From UBA6265 sp964526965 (lineage in GTDB: Bacteria; Chloroflexota; Chloroflexia; Thermomicrobiales; UBA6265), in contig CAZGML010000001.1 of NCBI GenBank assembly GCA_964526965.1, forward strand, positions 62,001 to 126,000: 64,000 nt of DNA, in the 5' to 3' direction. The notes under the pieces are model-generated. The model made no database searches, was not told where the DNA came from, and saw only the letters and a list, made by a program, of their open reading frames with translations. Below, one piece after another: positions 53,481-62,319 of this stretch; position 1 is the first letter of the stretch, and every line of letters starts with the position of its first letter. Made by a program: the position numbers and the translations under genes.

Positions 53481-53497
53481 TGGCAAGTGCTATGCCA
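53481..53497 (-). promoter_or_regulatory. Shared 17-bp element before sod copy 1 (dyad or -24/-12 type)
   Basis: On the minus strand it reads TGGCATAGCACTTGCCA. It is a dyad (TGGCA, seven bases, TGCCA) and also fits the sigma-54 layout GG-N10-GC in the direction of the gene. The same element, differing at one base, precedes sod copy 2 at the same distance. Confidence 0.65.
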
Positions 53498-53535
53498 TCA
53501 ATGATGTATCGCGTGGGATGGAACATGCTGTGAGC

Positions 53536-53573
53536 CGCGAAACCCGGCCTCCTGGGAGACCGGATTCGCGTGA
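53536..53573 (-). terminator. Imperfect hairpin after sod copy 2
   Basis: Arms CGCGAA..CCGG.CTCC and GGAG.CCGG..TTCGCG pair with a few mismatches 40 bases past the sod2 stop. It lies between the sod2 stop and the shared element of sod1, so it may separate the two transcripts. Confidence 0.5.
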
Positions 53574-53612
53574 AGGAGTTGGAAAACTGGATCGTTATGA
53601 TCCACGAAACGA

Positions 53613-54284
53613 TTAAGATACCGGAGTAGCTTCCTCGGAATCAACCGGGGTTGCCTCTGAAGTGGTGTCATCCTCAACTGGTGGGAAGATCACTGCACAT
53701 GCCCAGCGCGCCCCGGAATCACCGCTCGGATCGGTTTCGAAATCATCTTCGCCTTCGTGAATGATGAGTGCGCTACCGTCTTCATCGGCCATTGAGTTCG
53801 GATCACTGGTGGTCATCGCGAGCTTCTCGGCCAGCACTTCGTGCTCGAAGTTTCCTTCGTCATCTACCTCAAGGTTACCGAGGTCGCCAGCGTGGCTGGG
53901 ATCCGCATTGAGGTCACCGTGCTCTTCCATGGTTGGGTTGAAGTGTCCGCCAGCGGAATCGAATGCGGGGTCAGCATCGGCGTCGCAGACGCCCGTCTCA
54001 TGGACGTGTACGCCGTACCAGCCTTCAGCGAGTTGGGCTTCACCGACGTTCTGGATTGAGAACCAGACGCCACCATCGTCTTCCCATATGTCTGCCGTTG
54101 CTACTTCAATGCCTTCAGCATCGTGAAGAGCAATGCCCTCCAGGGTGGTGACTTCTGCTACAGGCGTCGCTTCAGCAAGGCCTTCATCGGATTCTGGCGT
54201 GGCATCCTGGGCGAGTGCGGCCCCGCCACCAAATGCCAACGACGTTGCGAAGATTCCAGAAAGCAGGGTCTTGCGAATATTCAT
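53613..54284 (-). CDS. sodC: Secreted Cu/Zn superoxide dismutase, copy 2
   Basis: A 223-aa exported SodC, closely similar to copy 1 in length, ligands and order. Signal peptide about 1-25, copper ligands His93, His95, His114, His176; zinc ligands His114, His122, His131, Asp134; disulfide Cys100/Cys196. The metal sites are complete. Linker and tail again contain TPV repeats (EATPVDSEEATPVS). It has its own GGAGCA ribosome site and its own copy of the 17-bp upstream element, so it is probably expressed separately but co-regulated with copy 1. Confidence 0.94.
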   Translation of the reverse strand: MNIRKTLLSGIFATSLAFGGGAALAQDATPESDEGLAEATPVAEVTTLEGIALHDAEGIEVATADIWEDDGGVWFSIQNVGEAQLAEGWYGVHVHETGVCDADADPAFDSAGGHFNPTMEEHGDLNADPSHAGDLGNLEVDDEGNFEHEVLAEKLAMTTSDPNSMADEDGSALIIHEGEDDFETDPSGDSGARWACAVIFPPVEDDTTSEATPVDSEEATPVS

Positions 54285-54345
54285 TGTTCGACTGCTCCTT
54301 TGCTTGAGACAAGATCAATTCTTGTGCACGTTCCACCAATCTGCT

Positions 54346-54362
54346 TGGCAAGTGCTGTGCCA
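54346..54362 (-). promoter_or_regulatory. Shared 17-bp element before sod copy 2
   Basis: On the minus strand TGGCACAGCACTTGCCA, 62 bases before the start codon. It matches the sigma-54 core TGGCAC-N5-TTGC exactly and is also a dyad. Flanking sequence is not conserved with the copy before sod1. Confidence 0.68.
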
Positions 54363-54443
54363 CGGGCCACCAGCCGATCTTAAGAAGTTTTGGTGCAACG
54401 CCTCCTGCGGACCGAGAGTTCTTTCGGCATTGTCAGAGAGCAC

Positions 54444-54478
54444 ACAAAAAAGCCCGACCCACCAAAGTGGATCGGGCT
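54444..54478 (-). terminator. Terminator of the third sod gene
   Basis: Arms AGCCCGA.CCAC and GTGG.TCGGGCT (one mismatch, four-base loop) followed on the minus strand by six or more T. It separates sod copy 3 from the element of copy 2. Confidence 0.9.
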
Positions 54479-54504
54479 GTTGATTTGGTCGCCTTGTGTG
54501 CGAA

Positions 54505-55092
54505 CTACTCGGCCGGGGTGGCCTCCGGAGTTGCATCGCCGTTCATCGGCGCAAAGATGACACCGCATGCGACACGGTTGGCATCCTCCTCGGCGGCATC
54601 TGTGCCCTCGTGCACGACGATAGACGTGCCATCGGCGTCATTCAGGGAGCCATCTGCTTCCGGTTCAAGTGTGGCATCCTCCAAGGTTGCCCAGTACTCA
54701 AACGAACCGTCGTCCTCAACGGTCATCATCTCATCGTCACTATGCTCGTCGCCATGATCTTCATCAGCGGCGAAGTGTCCACCGGCTGAGTCAAACGGTT
54801 TCTCTCCATCTGCTTCGCAAATACCGGTCTCGTGGATATGTACCACGTACTCGCCCGGCTCCATCGCAATACCAGCAGCACCCTTCAGCACGAGGTGGAC
54901 GCCATCGGCATCCTCCCAGAGGCTGACTGTGGCTGCAAAGTCGCCATCGGCATTATGGACCACTTGCGGATCAACGCTGAGGTACTCTGGCGCATCGGCA
55001 TCCGGAGTGGCTTCCTGCGCGAGGGCGGTTCCACCACTGAGCGCGAGCGCAGCAGTAAAAACGATTGACAATACGGATTTTCGAAGTTTCAT
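54505..55092 (-). CDS. Secreted Cu/Zn superoxide dismutase-like protein, copy 3, divergent
   Basis: A 195-aa exported SOD-like protein. Signal peptide about 1-26. Copper ligands look kept (His85, His87, His106, His161) and so does the Cys92/Cys176 pair, but the loop HAGDLGNL that supplies a zinc His and Asp is gone, replaced by an acidic stretch (DEDHGDEHSDDEMM). Activity as a true dismutase is therefore doubtful; it may bind copper only. It lacks the 17-bp upstream element of the other two. ATG 55092 follows AGGAG-type sites. Confidence 0.85.
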   Translation of the reverse strand: MKLRKSVLSIVFTAALALSGGTALAQEATPDADAPEYLSVDPQVVHNADGDFAATVSLWEDADGVHLVLKGAAGIAMEPGEYVVHIHETGICEADGEKPFDSAGGHFAADEDHGDEHSDDEMMTVEDDGSFEYWATLEDATLEPEADGSLNDADGTSIVVHEGTDAAEEDANRVACGVIFAPMNGDATPEATPAE

Positions 55093-55170
55093 ATTCCTGA
55101 TCTCTCCTGTGCAGGTGGGGCGTCTCCCCATACATTCATTCATCAGATGGTAGCAATATATATTCCGTGG

Positions 55171-56058
55171 TCAAGCCGATTCGGTAGGCACCTGCGCAAC
55201 GATATGCCGCTCGTCTCCAGCCAAATCGTGCACCACATGCACGTGATGATGCGGCAAGGCAGTGCGCAGGAGATTCTGCACTTCAGCCGACTGGGCTGGA
55301 TCGATCTCGAATCCGGCGGCGCCATTTGGGGCGAGAATGCGGGGCAGGTCGTCGATAACCAGACGCACGAAGTCGAGTCCATCTTCCCCACCATCGAGCG
55401 CGAGCGATGGTTCGTGCCGCAGGTCCGGATTACCAGCAATTTGTTCCGGGGTGAGGTACGGAAGGTTGGTGAGCACCAGGTCGATTGGACCACTCAGTGG
55501 GCGGGCGAGGCTGCCGACGGCGAATTCCAGGCGCGCGCGTTTGGCCGGCGGCAACAGCGCATTTGCGTTGGACCTGGCGATGGTGAGCGCCTCTTCGCTC
55601 ACATCGGTAGCGATCATGCGACCGTTCCAGGCAGAGGGAGCATGGGCAACCGTTGCTATCGCGATTGCACCGCTGCCCGTGCCAATATCCACCACCGTTG
55701 CTTCGGAGTGGGATTCCAGCCAGCCAAGCCCCCACTCCACCAGTGGTTCGGTATCCGGTCTCGGTACCAGCACACCGGGCGCGGTAGCGAACTGCAGTCC
55801 CATGAACTCGCGATGCCCCACCAGGTAGGCAATGGGAACACCGGTGGATCGCTGGTCTACAAGGTCACGATAACGCTTCAGGTCACCTGGGGAAATGGGA
55901 TCCGGATCGCGCAACAGGAGCTCGGTGCGGGATACATCGAGTATATACCCCATGAGCACGCGGGCATCCAGCGCAGCGGTATCGATACCGGCATCTCGGA
56001 GAGTACCGGTCGCCTTCCGGCGGGCTTGCTGAATAGTGATGTCCGTTTGGCCTGACAT
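55171..56058 (-). CDS. prmC: Release factor glutamine methyltransferase PrmC
   Basis: A 295-aa SAM methyltransferase that methylates the Gln of the GGQ motif in release factors; prfA lies 1 kb away. The N-terminal helical domain precedes GHREFMGLQF, SAM motif I VVDIGTGSGAIAIA (about 122-135) and the catalytic loop, which reads NLPY rather than the usual NPPY. ATG 56058 follows an AGGAG site. NLPY is uncommon but still offers Asn and Tyr to hold the Gln amide. Confidence 0.92.
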   Translation of the reverse strand: MSGQTDITIQQARRKATGTLRDAGIDTAALDARVLMGYILDVSRTELLLRDPDPISPGDLKRYRDLVDQRSTGVPIAYLVGHREFMGLQFATAPGVLVPRPDTEPLVEWGLGWLESHSEATVVDIGTGSGAIAIATVAHAPSAWNGRMIATDVSEEALTIARSNANALLPPAKRARLEFAVGSLARPLSGPIDLVLTNLPYLTPEQIAGNPDLRHEPSLALDGGEDGLDFVRLVIDDLPRILAPNGAAGFEIDPAQSAEVQNLLRTALPHHHVHVVHDLAGDERHIVAQVPTESA

Positions 56059-56235
56059 GGTGCTCCTGATCAATCACGCGCAACTGCTGTAATCATACTG
56101 GCCAGAATCACCCTTACGGTCACCGGGCCCTATCCTCTATCTCGATTCCAACGGCCGGGGCATATGTCATGCGTGGGCGGGGTGGAATCCGTATGCCCGT
56201 CATCACGCCCGGGCGCCACGTACCAGGAGGTTGGT

Positions 56236-57036
56236 ATGGCATTCAAATCCACATTCGATCCGGTCGCACAGGGTCTCTTTCGACTCCGATACCTCTTCGT
56301 TAACATGTACATGCACGGAACATCAGATAACTGGGTGCTGATCGACGCTGGCCTGCAAGGCTCGGCCAACGATATCGTTGAGGCGGCCGAATCGCAGTTT
56401 GGCGAAGGCAAGCCCCCGCAGGCCTACATCCTCACCCATGGCCACTTTGATCACGTTGGTGCCTTCCCGGAGCTCTTCGAGAAGTGGGATGTCCCGATCT
56501 ATGCCCATGAGCTGGAAATGCCGTTCCTTACCGGTCAGAGGGATTACGTAGAACCCGATCCCACCGTTGGAAAGGGAGCCATGGCGCTGATGAGCTTTGC
56601 CTACCCGAACAAGGCGAACGACTGGGGAGATCGCGTGAAACCGCTTCCAGACGACGGCTCAATCCCACACATGCCCGACTGGAAATGGATCCATACGCCG
56701 GGCCACACGGAGGGACAAGTCGCGCTCTATCGCGAATCGGACCGCGTGTTGATTGCCGGCGACACATTCGTCACCACGCAGCAAGAATCGCTGTATGAAG
56801 TGATTCAGCAGAAGGAAGGCGTGCAAGGCCCGCCGGCCTACTTCACCCCAGACTGGACCGCTGCACGCGAGTCGGTCGAAAAGCTGGCGGCACTCCACCC
56901 CGAGATCGCAGCAACCGGTCACGGCACTCCAATGAGTGGGGAGCCGCTGCGAAGCGGCCTGCTGAACCTGGTTGAGCACTTCGACGAAGTGGCCGTCCCG
57001 AACCGTGGGAAATATGTGTCGGAGAACGAAACATAG
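56236..57036 (+). CDS. Metallo-beta-lactamase fold hydrolase
   Basis: A 266-aa MBL-fold enzyme: THGHFDHVG (HxHxDH, about 75-83), then the fourth metal His in HTPGHTEGQ, GDTFVTT (bridging Asp) and a late GHGTPMSG. Glyoxalase II, sulfurtransferase-related or lactonase activities are all possible. The ATG at 56236 has a perfect AGGAGG; 24 upstream codons of open frame are not used. It stands in the opposite direction between prmC and prfA. Confidence 0.9.
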   Translation: MAFKSTFDPVAQGLFRLRYLFVNMYMHGTSDNWVLIDAGLQGSANDIVEAAESQFGEGKPPQAYILTHGHFDHVGAFPELFEKWDVPIYAHELEMPFLTGQRDYVEPDPTVGKGAMALMSFAYPNKANDWGDRVKPLPDDGSIPHMPDWKWIHTPGHTEGQVALYRESDRVLIAGDTFVTTQQESLYEVIQQKEGVQGPPAYFTPDWTAARESVEKLAALHPEIAATGHGTPMSGEPLRSGLLNLVEHFDEVAVPNRGKYVSENET

Positions 57037-57098
57037 TCAGTCTGGATCACCAACCGACACGCGATAGATAGGCTGTTGGGAGTGCTTAGGAGACTGCG

Positions 57099-58199
57099 CT
57101 ATGCGGCGTCGTCACCCATGCCGGCTTCGTTGAGGCGCTCAGCCTCATCAGCAGCCCGCAGGTCATCGATAAGCGGTTCGAGGTGACCACTCATCACACC
57201 CGGGATATTACTGACGCTCTTGCCAATGCGGTGATCGGTAATGCGATCCTGCGGGTAGTTGTAGGTGCGAATCTTCTCACTGCGTTCGCCGGAACCGATC
57301 TGGTTACGGCGCGCATCGCCCCGCTCTTCGGCCAGGCGGGCCTGCTCGGCTTCCAGTAATCGCGAGCGGAGAACGGTCATCGCCTTGTTCTTGTTCTTGA
57401 GCTGACTCTTCTCGTCCTGCATGGTCACCACAATACCCGTAGGAAGGTGGGTAATACGCACAGCGGAGTCGGTGGTATTGACACTCTGGCCACCGTGACC
57501 GGATGACCGATAGACGTCGACCTTCAGGTCGTTATCGTTAATCTGCAGGTCTACTTCTTCGGCTTCTGGCAATACAGCCACACTCGCGGTGGAGGTGTGA
57601 ACTCGCCCCTGGCTCTCTGTTTCCGGCACGCGCTGCACGCGGTGAACGCCGGATTCGAAGCGCAGGTAGCTATACGCGCCCTTGCCGCGAATCTCGAAGA
57701 TCACTTCGCGGAAACCACCACCGTCGGTTTCGGTGGCGCTCATGACTTCGGATTTCCAGCGCATGCGCTCGGCGTAGCGACTGTACATGCGAAAGAGGTC
57801 GGCCGCGAACAGCGCCGCCTCATCGCCACCGGTACCAGCACGGATTTCCACGATGACGTTCTTGTCGTCGTTCGGGTCCTTCGGCACCAGCATCTTGCGC
57901 ATGTCGGCTTCCAGTTCTTCCTGGCGCGACCGAAGTTCTTTCAGCTCTTCCCGCGCGAGTTCAGCCAGTTCATCGTCCATCTCGGCCATTTCCTTCGTAT
58001 CCGAGATTTGTTTTGAAAGGCTCTTGTACTCGCCCCAGGCGGTTACCAGCGGCTCCACTTCTGCGCGCTCACGACCGAGCTCCATAATTTGGGTAGCGTC
58101 GGTCGCCACCGCGGGATCTCCCATGGTGTGATCGATTTCCTGGAGACGACGCTCAAGTTCGTCGAGTGTAGCGCTAAACGACTGCATGGTTGCGGGCAT
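57099..58199 (-). CDS. prfA: Peptide chain release factor 1
   Basis: A 366-aa RF1: N-terminal coiled coil (about 10-110), the domain 2/3 core with VHRVQRVPETESQGRVHTST, SSGHGGQSVNTTDSAVRITH containing the GGQ peptidyl-tRNA hydrolysis motif (about 228-247), and a C-terminal end typical of RF1. It reads UAA and UAG. The recognition loop around PETE is in the RF1 place (PxT type). prmC, which modifies the Gln, lies upstream with one opposite gene between. Confidence 0.95.
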   Translation of the reverse strand: MPATMQSFSATLDELERRLQEIDHTMGDPAVATDATQIMELGRERAEVEPLVTAWGEYKSLSKQISDTKEMAEMDDELAELAREELKELRSRQEELEADMRKMLVPKDPNDDKNVIVEIRAGTGGDEAALFAADLFRMYSRYAERMRWKSEVMSATETDGGGFREVIFEIRGKGAYSYLRFESGVHRVQRVPETESQGRVHTSTASVAVLPEAEEVDLQINDNDLKVDVYRSSGHGGQSVNTTDSAVRITHLPTGIVVTMQDEKSQLKNKNKAMTVLRSRLLEAEQARLAEERGDARRNQIGSGERSEKIRTYNYPQDRITDHRIGKSVSNIPGVMSGHLEPLIDDLRAADEAERLNEAGMGDDAA

Positions 58200-58280
58200 G
58201 AACGAAATTCCTCATAAAACTTAAAGCACAATACCTACGCCGACTGTTGACGACCCTGGTTTCCTATTATAGCGGGTGCG

Positions 58281-59060
58281 TTACCTCACCGCGGGCAAAT
58301 GCCGCTTCCAGTCTGTACCCCAGGTGCCGCGGGCAAGCAGGTTGCTGGCACTCTGGATTTCCGCCTGGCCCAGCTCATACTTCAGGCTGTTGGTGATTTC
58401 GGCCAGCTTCTCCCGGTCTACCGCGTCATCCTCACCGGCGAGAATACGGCGCACATCGCGCCGGTGGTTCACCCCGAGATCGAGCGCAGAGCGCAACAGG
58501 CCAAGCTCGGCCTCACCGCCATCCGCTTCCACACCCACTACCGCCACGGCATACACCACGTGTGTACCGGTGAGCACAAACCACGCCTTGGCGAGGTCTT
58601 CGCTGTGTCCATCGTCCGGTGTTGCCAGCCCGGCCCGGCCGTCGACCACCACGCATTGCGCGTCTGCAGCGGCGGGGTCATCGGCACCCCGAACGAATCC
58701 ATCCGCGGTGATGCCGAAGAACGGACGCAACAGCGCCCGGATCAGCAATTCGGCAACCGGAGTGGTGTCGGTCATCACAATCAGTGATTCATCGATTTCA
58801 TCTGGTCGAACCGGTGTGCGCATCGCGATGGGGCTGATGGGCGGCGTGCCCGCTACCACAGCGATAGCCGGGTCGATGTAGTGCGTATCAATCAGGCTGG
58901 CAGCTTCTGCCAGGGAAATGAGTGCCACGTCGCCTCGTCCAACGCGTGCAGCGTCGAGGTTGGGCACGATTTCGAACGGGACGTATGTCTCAATCCACCC
59001 CTCGCGGAGTGGGGTGGAAATCATCCCGGTCATCAGGTTGTCATCAATGTAGAGTGTCAA
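58281..59060 (-). CDS. MqnA-like periplasmic-binding-fold protein
   Basis: A 259-aa protein from a TTG start with a TAAGGA site. Its layout resembles the MqnA/MqnD superfamily of menaquinone (futalosine) biosynthesis: a first strand with substrate loop, GRGDVALISLAEAASLIDTHY (about 41-61), the stretch PAIAVVAGTPPISPIAMRTPV, and the central VMTDTTPVAELLIRALL helix. The usual YLNTKP start of MqnA is not present, so the assignment is tentative. An ATG at 59093 overlaps pheA and is less likely. It follows pheA by 16 bases in the same direction. Confidence 0.5.
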   Translation of the reverse strand: MTLYIDDNLMTGMISTPLREGWIETYVPFEIVPNLDAARVGRGDVALISLAEAASLIDTHYIDPAIAVVAGTPPISPIAMRTPVRPDEIDESLIVMTDTTPVAELLIRALLRPFFGITADGFVRGADDPAAADAQCVVVDGRAGLATPDDGHSEDLAKAWFVLTGTHVVYAVAVVGVEADGGEAELGLLRSALDLGVNHRRDVRRILAGEDDAVDREKLAEITNSLKYELGQAEIQSASNLLARGTWGTDWKRHLPAVR

Positions 59061-59076
59061 AATAATCCTTAATCCG

Positions 59077-59919
59077 TTACGTCTTCTTACCATTGTAGCG
59101 GGGACAACTCCCGATCACCTTCAGGTCCTCGGTTATCTCGCGAAGTTCCTGCAAGCCGGCTGCGATGTGCGGATCCTTGCGATGCCCTTCCAGGTCGATC
59201 AGGAAATAATACTCACCTAGCAGCCCTTTCGTGGGCCTTGTGATGATGTTCGTGAGCTGCACGTTTTCCCGTGCAAATGGACCAAGCGAGGTGTACAGGC
59301 TGCCGGGGAGGTTCTTGTCCAGCCGCATGGCAAGGAAGGTTTTGTCGTTGCCCGTTGGTTCGGCATCGTGTTTGGCCAGCGCCATAAACCGGGTGCGATT
59401 GTTGGGAACATCCTGGATGTTGCGTGCCAGCAATTCGCCACCATACAGTGTGTGGGAGCGTTCCGGCCCGATGGCGACATGGGCGGGATCGCCGTTCTCC
59501 ACCACCTGCCGCACGGCTCCGCTGGTGCTCATTTCCGCAACGCGATCGGCGTGCGCAAGGTGCGCATCCAACCACTTTCCGCACTGTGCCAATGCCTGCG
59601 GGTGCGAGTGCACGTGGGTGATTCGGGAGGTGTCGACCTTGGCCGGCCCGACCAGCACGTGCTGGATGGCCACCTCGATTTCGGCGAACAACTTCAGGTC
59701 AGTATCGTGAATGAGGATATCGAGACTCTGGCTAACCGGCCCTTCTATTGAATTCTCTACTGGCACCACTGCGTAATCGGCCTGGCCGTTCTCAACAGCG
59801 GCGACCGCTGCAGCGAAGTTCGGCACTTCCAGCAGGTCATCATCGCCACCGGCGAACTCAACCGCCGCCTGCTCACTATACGTCCCACGAGGCCCAAGAA
59901 ACGCAGTTGTCATGCACAT
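59077..59919 (-). CDS. pheA: Prephenate dehydratase
   Basis: A 280-aa enzyme of phenylalanine synthesis: AFLGPRGTYSEQAA (about 5-18), VVPVENSIEGPVSQSLD (about 57-73), NRTRFMALAK with the TRF catalytic motif, then a C-terminal ACT regulatory domain with ARENVQLTNIITRPTKGLLGEYYFLIDLEGH, which is split across residues 227-257 and should bind phenylalanine. The conserved ESRP motif reads ITRP here. The start ATG 59919 has GAGG seven bases before it; an ATG two codons later is possible. Confidence 0.94.
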   Translation of the reverse strand: MCMTTAFLGPRGTYSEQAAVEFAGGDDDLLEVPNFAAAVAAVENGQADYAVVPVENSIEGPVSQSLDILIHDTDLKLFAEIEVAIQHVLVGPAKVDTSRITHVHSHPQALAQCGKWLDAHLAHADRVAEMSTSGAVRQVVENGDPAHVAIGPERSHTLYGGELLARNIQDVPNNRTRFMALAKHDAEPTGNDKTFLAMRLDKNLPGSLYTSLGPFARENVQLTNIITRPTKGLLGEYYFLIDLEGHRKDPHIAAGLQELREITEDLKVIGSCPRYNGKKT

Positions 59920-59980
59920 ACCCCATCCTCATCGATGCTCATATTCTGGCTATTGTACGCGGGGTTGCTACTATAAAGGC

Positions 59981-60697
59981 ATGATGAGTAACAGAAAGCC
60001 TGCATCCAAAACCACCTCATCCGGTCAGCGTCCGGATCGATCAAAGAAATCGCGCCAGGAACAAACATCGCCGGATGCTCCATGGCGACTCTTCATCGCC
60101 GTCCCCTTGCCAGATGACGTGCGCGAACGGGTGAAGAACATCATCGATCACCTGGAACCGGGTGGGCTGCCGGTTCGCTGGACCGATCCCGATAACGCCC
60201 ACCTCACGCTACATTTCATTGGCGATACCGAACCGGAAATGGCCGAGTTGCTGAGGATGTCGCTGATGGCAGCGATCAGCGCACACGAGCCGTTCGAACT
60301 CCGTACCGCCGAGCCCGGCGCATTCCCATCTATCCGCCGACCACGGGTACTCTGGCTCGGGTTGTGGGGACCGGCGCATCGCCTCGAATCGCTCTACAAC
60401 GATATCGGCGATTTTCTCGACGACTTTGGCAGTGAAATCGACGATGCCGAGTTTCATCCTCACATCACATTGGGCCGGGTTCGCTCAACGAAGGGCGTCA
60501 AGGTCGGCAGCCTGCCCGGGGAGGTGCGCGATGCATTCGAATCGCTCCGCACCGCCCAGCTTGCAGGCGGGGATGCCCCGGTTCCCTTCCCAATCACGGA
60601 AGTCCAGCTCATTCGCAGCCACCTCGAGAAGGACGGCCCCCGCTACGAAGTACTGGCCACGTACAAGCTCGAGGGTGAAGCAGACCCTGAAACCTAG
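59981..60697 (+). CDS. thpR: RNA 2',3'-cyclic phosphodiesterase (2'-5' RNA ligase family)
   Basis: A 238-aa 2H-phosphoesterase with both HxTx motifs: NAHLTLHFIGD (about 74-84) and FHPHITLGRVRS (about 160-171). A Lys/Ser/Gln-rich N-terminal tail of about 37 residues is extra compared with the usual 180-190 aa. It hydrolyses 2',3'-cyclic RNA ends or joins RNA halves. The first ATG at 59981 follows AAAGGC, and another ATG is the very next codon. Confidence 0.92.
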   Translation: MMSNRKPASKTTSSGQRPDRSKKSRQEQTSPDAPWRLFIAVPLPDDVRERVKNIIDHLEPGGLPVRWTDPDNAHLTLHFIGDTEPEMAELLRMSLMAAISAHEPFELRTAEPGAFPSIRRPRVLWLGLWGPAHRLESLYNDIGDFLDDFGSEIDDAEFHPHITLGRVRSTKGVKVGSLPGEVRDAFESLRTAQLAGGDAPVPFPITEVQLIRSHLEKDGPRYEVLATYKLEGEADPET

Positions 60698-60840
60698 CCG
60701 GAATCACCCGCACAATCCCCGTTGAGTATTTCCACGCCGGTGGTACATTTTGGTTGCGTGGGTCGCTACAGGGCTGTGGCGATTTGGGTACCACGATCGG
60801 GCGGAACGAACGCCCATACCCCAGGTAAAGGATATGCTCC

Positions 60841-62292
60841 ATGAACGAGATGCGGATCGAAAAGGACCTCCTCGGCGAGTTGGAAGTTCCAGCCGATGCC
60901 TACTACGGCATCCATACACAGCGGGCCCTCAACAACTTCCAAATCAGCCCCGGCAAGCTGCAGGATCATCCAGAACTCATTCGCGGTCTGGTAATGGTGA
61001 AAAAGGCATGTGCCCTCGCCAACCTCGAAACACGCGTGATCGATCCAAAAATCGCTGGCGCTATTATCAAGGCCTGCGATCTTATCCTCGATGAAGGCCG
61101 TTGCATGGATCAGTTCCCGGAGGATGTCTTTCAGGGCGGAGCCGGCACAAGCGCCAACATGAACGTTAACGAGGTGATCGCAAACCTCGCCCTCGAAACA
61201 ATGGGCCTGGAGAAAGGTCGCTACGATGTGATCAATCCCAACGATCACGTCAACAGAAGCCAATCCACCAACGACGCCTACCCGAGTGGTCTCCGCGTGG
61301 CGGTATATACCGAAGTCCAGAAGCTCCGCGAAGAAGTGCAGGAGCTCGAGAAGGCGCTCAATGCCAAGGCAGATGAGTTCGCCACCGTTCTGAAAATGGG
61401 CCGTACGCAGCTGCAAGACGCCGTGCCAATGACAGTCGGTCAGGAGTTCCGCGCCTTTGCCGTGCTTATGCACGAAGAAAACCACTACCTCGATATGGTT
61501 GACCAGTTCCTGCTGGAGGTGAACCTCGGCGCTACCGCTATCGGTACCGGGCTCAACACACCGCCTGGGTTCGCGGAGATCGCAGTTCGGCACCTCGCCG
61601 AGATCTCCGGGCTGGAGGTACAGCCGGCAGAGAACCTGATCGAAGCCACATCGGATACCGGCGCCTACGTTTCCATGCATGCTGCGGTGAAGCGCACGGC
61701 CATGAAACTGGGCGTTATCTGCAACGATCTGCGCCTGCTCTCCTCTGGTCCGCGCGCCGGCCTGAACGAGATCAACCTGCCGGAACGCCAGGCAGGGTCT
61801 TCCATCATGCCAGCGAAGGTGAACCCGGTGATTCCGGAAGTGGTGAACCAGGTTTGCTTCAAGGTAATGGGCAACGATGTCACAATCACCATGGCTGCAG
61901 AAGCGGGCCAGCTTCAACTCAATGTGATGGAGCCGGTGATCGCCCAGTCGCTTTTTGAGTCGATTTCACTGATGCAGAACGCGATTAGCACGCTGCGCAC
62001 CCTCTGCATCGACGGCATCACCGTCAATGAAGAGGTTAGCTACAACTACGTCATGAACTCCATCGGCATTGTCACGTACCTGAGCGCCCACATCGGTCAT
62101 GCCGCCGGCGATGCGGTGGGCCAGGAATGTGCCCGATCCGGTCGATCAGTACGCGAAGTGGTACTGGAAATGGGCCTGATGGACGAAGAGAAGCTCGATC
62201 AGATTCTCTCCCCGGAGAACCTGATGAACCCGGTCTATCACGGCGAGTACTTCCCTACCCAGGATCCCGACGTCGTCCCGCACGATGACTGA
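60841..62292 (+). CDS. aspA: Aspartate ammonia-lyase
   Basis: A 483-aa lyase that turns aspartate into fumarate and ammonia. Aspartase/fumarase signatures are intact: GAGTSANMNVNEVIANLALE (about 100-119), VNRSQSTNDAYPS, KMGRTQLQDAVPMTVGQE, and the catalytic SS loop GSSIMPAKVNPVIPE (about 320-334). LNEINLPE-type residues favour aspartase over fumarase. The start has AAGGATATG. A terminator follows. Confidence 0.94.
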   Translation: MNEMRIEKDLLGELEVPADAYYGIHTQRALNNFQISPGKLQDHPELIRGLVMVKKACALANLETRVIDPKIAGAIIKACDLILDEGRCMDQFPEDVFQGGAGTSANMNVNEVIANLALETMGLEKGRYDVINPNDHVNRSQSTNDAYPSGLRVAVYTEVQKLREEVQELEKALNAKADEFATVLKMGRTQLQDAVPMTVGQEFRAFAVLMHEENHYLDMVDQFLLEVNLGATAIGTGLNTPPGFAEIAVRHLAEISGLEVQPAENLIEATSDTGAYVSMHAAVKRTAMKLGVICNDLRLLSSGPRAGLNEINLPERQAGSSIMPAKVNPVIPEVVNQVCFKVMGNDVTITMAAEAGQLQLNVMEPVIAQSLFESISLMQNAISTLRTLCIDGITVNEEVSYNYVMNSIGIVTYLSAHIGHAAGDAVGQECARSGRSVREVVLEMGLMDEEKLDQILSPENLMNPVYHGEYFPTQDPDVVPHDD

Positions 62293-62319
62293 TTCTTTTT
62301 AACTGCATGACGTCGCTCT

